The position numbers were made by a program, and so were the translations under genes. This document shows, piece by piece, positions 5,035-6,437 of a stretch of DNA of 6,437 nt. Position 1 is the first letter of the stretch; every line of letters begins with the position of its first letter. This DNA comes from Treponema sp. (GTDB lineage: Bacteria > Spirochaetota > Spirochaetia > Treponematales > Breznakiellaceae). The notes below the pieces were generated by a model. The model made no database searches and was not told where the DNA came from. It saw nothing but the letters and a program-made list of their open reading frames with translations. The stretch lies in contig WRNF01000056.1 of assembly GCA_009776715.1 (NCBI GenBank), positions 2,132 to 8,568 of the forward strand. The letters run 5' to 3'.

Positions 5035-6248
5035 CTTTTTTTCCCGGAAATTACACGGCTTCCTGCGGCAAGTTTTACTTCATAAATTGCCGGATGAAAC
5101 CCAAAAATTTTTTCATACTCTTCAATTTTTTTTCGGTATTCGCCGGCTGCTTCATTTTTTACAATTGCATAAGTGCAGCCCCCAAAGCCTTGCCCGGTCA
5201 TCCTTGATCCGTAAGTACCTTCAGTTTCCTGCGCCCGTTTGACAATCCAGTCAACTTCCGGGCAGCTCAGTTCAAATAAATCCCTTAGGCTTTCGTGCGA
5301 ATGAAAAATTGAACGGGAAAAACCCGGCAGGTCTGTATGTTCAAGGCAATCTTTTGCATCTAATACCCTGCGGATTTCCTGCACAATATGCAAACTTCTG
5401 CGGCGGATTTCTTCCGGAAGATTTCCCATAGATTCCATAATGTCGGCTTCGGCAAAATCCCTGAAGTTAGAGCCTGTCCTTTCGTTGGACAGTATTTCCA
5501 GCGCTGATTTTAATTCTTCCCTGCGGGCAGCCAATTCGCCCTCTATTCCAAAACGGGGAACTCTTGAATCTATTAAGATAAATTTACAGCGCAAGAACGG
5601 AGATTTAATTCTGTCTACAGAAAGGCCTGCTTCGTCAATGACAAGAAACTGGTTTTTTTTTGCGCAGAGGCTGGTTATATAATCAGCCAGGCATGAATTC
5701 CTCCCAAACACCATCAAATGAGACTGAGCCAGCCGGCGGGCTAATTCGAGATCGGGTATCTTGGCATGGAAAAAATCCCGCAAGGCAACTGCAGCAGCAA
5801 CCTCTATGGCCGAAGACGAAGCCAGGCCGATATGCTGAGGAATATTGCCGGAAAAGGTAAAATTCATCCCTTTTACCGGAAATTCCATCTCTTTAAATAT
5901 AAAAAGAGCTGTTTTTATATAATTTGCCCAACGGTCCTCCCGCTTGTATTTTAAATTCACCACTGTAGCCCGTTTGCGTTCTCCTATATCTGCCGCATAA
6001 AAACGCAGCGAATTATCTTTTCTTGGGCTAACTGCCGCATATATACATCGGTCTATCGCTGCAGAAAGGAACAAACCGGCACTTGGGTTGCAATGCCCGC
6101 CTAAAAAATGAATGCTGCCCGGCGCCTCAACGCAAATTACCGCCTCTTTTGAATTTGCAAGAGCCGGCTTTTTACTTAGGGATTCGTCTTTTCTACGGCC
6201 TGCATCGAATTCGTATTCTTTGCAGTGGATGAGACCGATGTCCAACAT
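5031..6248 (-). CDS. galK: Galactokinase-like GHMP kinase with altered sugar site
   Basis: The 405-residue length suits GalK, which phosphorylates galactose at C1 with ATP in the Leloir pathway. Strong matches are the ATP loop NIPQHIGLASSSA at 135-147, LADY at 187-190 where D189 aligns with the catalytic Asp of the MDQ motif, HSHESLRDLFELSCPEVD at 316-333, and SRMTGQGFGGCTYAIV at 348-363. The N-terminal GalK signature is badly altered: APGSIHFLGGHCNP at 42-55 stands in place of PGRxNxIGEHxDY, so the sugar-contact Arg, Glu and Asp become S45, G51 and N54, while H52 stays. The SxYNxRR motif is GELAARREE, losing the contact Tyr. The fold and chemistry look intact, but the substrate may not be galactose. 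The start is ATG at 6248 with GAGGAA 10 nt upstream; the N-terminus is about 15-20 residues longer than usual. It is first in the operon and overlaps surE by 4 nt. An A9 run follows the catalytic Asp. Confidence 0.85.
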   Translation of the reverse strand: MLDIGLIHCKEYEFDAGRRKDESLSKKPALANSKEAVICVEAPGSIHFLGGHCNPSAGLFLSAAIDRCIYAAVSPRKDNSLRFYAADIGERKRATVVNLKYKREDRWANYIKTALFIFKEMEFPVKGMNFTFSGNIPQHIGLASSSAIEVAAAVALRDFFHAKIPDLELARRLAQSHLMVFGRNSCLADYITSLCAKKNQFLVIDEAGLSVDRIKSPFLRCKFILIDSRVPRFGIEGELAARREELKSALEILSNERTGSNFRDFAEADIMESMGNLPEEIRRRSLHIVQEIRRVLDAKDCLEHTDLPGFSRSIFHSHESLRDLFELSCPEVDWIVKRAQETEGTYGSRMTGQGFGGCTYAIVKNEAAGEYRKKIEEYEKIFGFHPAIYEVKLAAGSRVISGKKR

Positions 6249-6258
6249 TTTCTATAAA

Positions 6259-6264
6259 TTCCTC
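6259..6264 (-). promoter_or_regulatory. Ribosome binding site of the kinase gene
   Basis: On the - strand GAGGAA lies 10 nt before the ATG at 6248, slightly longer spacing than ideal. No other ATG lies in frame close downstream before the GHMP motif, which supports this start. Confidence 0.55.
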
Positions 6265-6287
6265 GTTTGTTTTAGCTTTCAAAGAAA

Positions 6288-6316
6288 AGTTTAATTGATA
6301 ATGCTAGTAAATTCAA
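6288..6316 (-). promoter_or_regulatory. Candidate sigma-70 promoter of the kinase-surE operon
   Basis: On the - strand TTGAAT (6316-6311) and TAAACT (6293-6288) are separated by exactly 17 bp, each matching four of six consensus bases. The stretch just upstream, CTTTTTTTTCAATTTTTTC (about 6317-6335), is A/T-tract DNA of the kind that serves as an UP element or bent DNA. Transcription would begin near 6281, giving a leader of about 30 nt. The matches are moderate, so this is a candidate only. Confidence 0.4.
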
Positions 6317-6378
6317 GAAAAAATTGAAAAAAAAGTGAACCATCTACAAGGTAACTTTTGAAGCTGTAGTTAAAAGGC

Positions 6379-6406
6379 CACGGATTTACACGGATTATCA
6401 CGGATT
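6379..6406. repeat. Three-unit 10-bp tandem repeat of CACGGATT
   Basis: CACGGATT occurs at 6379-6386, 6389-6396 and 6399-6406, with spacers TA and AT, so the period is exactly 10 bp, about one helical turn. It lies upstream of the kinase promoter candidate, next to an AT-rich run. From memory, unverified, similar CACGGATT-type tandem repeats occur in intergenic DNA of many unrelated bacteria. The element may continue or belong to a neighbouring gene beyond the window. Confidence 0.7.
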
Positions 6407-6437
6407 ATTTTTAAATTTTAATTCTTAAAAGCCTCCC

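Noticed and set aside
4832..5242. Open frame on the + strand across the kinase/surE junction
   Set aside because: It spans the ends of two well-supported - strand genes, has no recognisable motif, and is best explained as a shadow frame.
6379..6406. Possible CRISPR array
   Set aside because: The units are only 8 bp with 2-bp spacers, and there are no cas genes. This is a simple tandem repeat.

Overview
The window looks like chromosomal DNA of a spirochaete, most likely a Treponema-type anaerobe. The reasons are a TPR/NHL/von Willebrand-like exported protein of a kind I associate with treponemes, a base composition near the high 40s % GC, and strong GGAGG ribosome sites. This is an inference from protein character and gene style; no rRNA or other marker is present.

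Layout. The left edge holds the 3' end of recQ on the + strand (1-507). A gene-free convergent region follows (508-866), rich in structure: a short hairpin, an imperfect ~80-bp dyad around a perfect palindrome, a four-run G tract, and a telomere-like heptamer array that can pair with the end of the G tract. Everything from 867 to 6248 is on the - strand. In transcription order it is a galactokinase-like GHMP kinase (6248-5031), surE (5034-4270), a cytoplasmic TPR protein (4270-3419), and a secreted TPR + NHL propeller + VWA-like protein (3417-1360). After a 73-bp gap with a strong dyad comes a stand-alone bacteriohemerythrin (1286-867). A candidate promoter and an A/T-rich upstream tract precede the kinase, and a three-unit 10-bp repeat lies near the right edge.

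How the genes relate. The first four - strand genes form one tightly coupled operon: ATGA overlap, TAATG overlap, then a 1-nt gap, with the last two ribosome sites lying inside the end of the preceding gene. The kinase and SurE both act on small phosphorylated or phosphorylatable metabolites (sugar, nucleoside 5'-phosphate). The two TPR-bearing proteins suggest a protein scaffold, one in the cytoplasm and one exported. No shared pathway is proven by the sequence. The hemerythrin (O2 binding, all iron ligands present) may be expressed separately.

Most notable points: the kinase keeps the GalK fold motifs and catalytic Asp but lacks most galactose-contact residues; the exported protein carries a G8 tract whose slippage by one base in either direction truncates it; and the recQ/hemerythrin gap is unusually rich in G-quadruplex-like and dyad structure. 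I see no CRISPR array, tRNA, rRNA, transposase or clear new multi-gene system.
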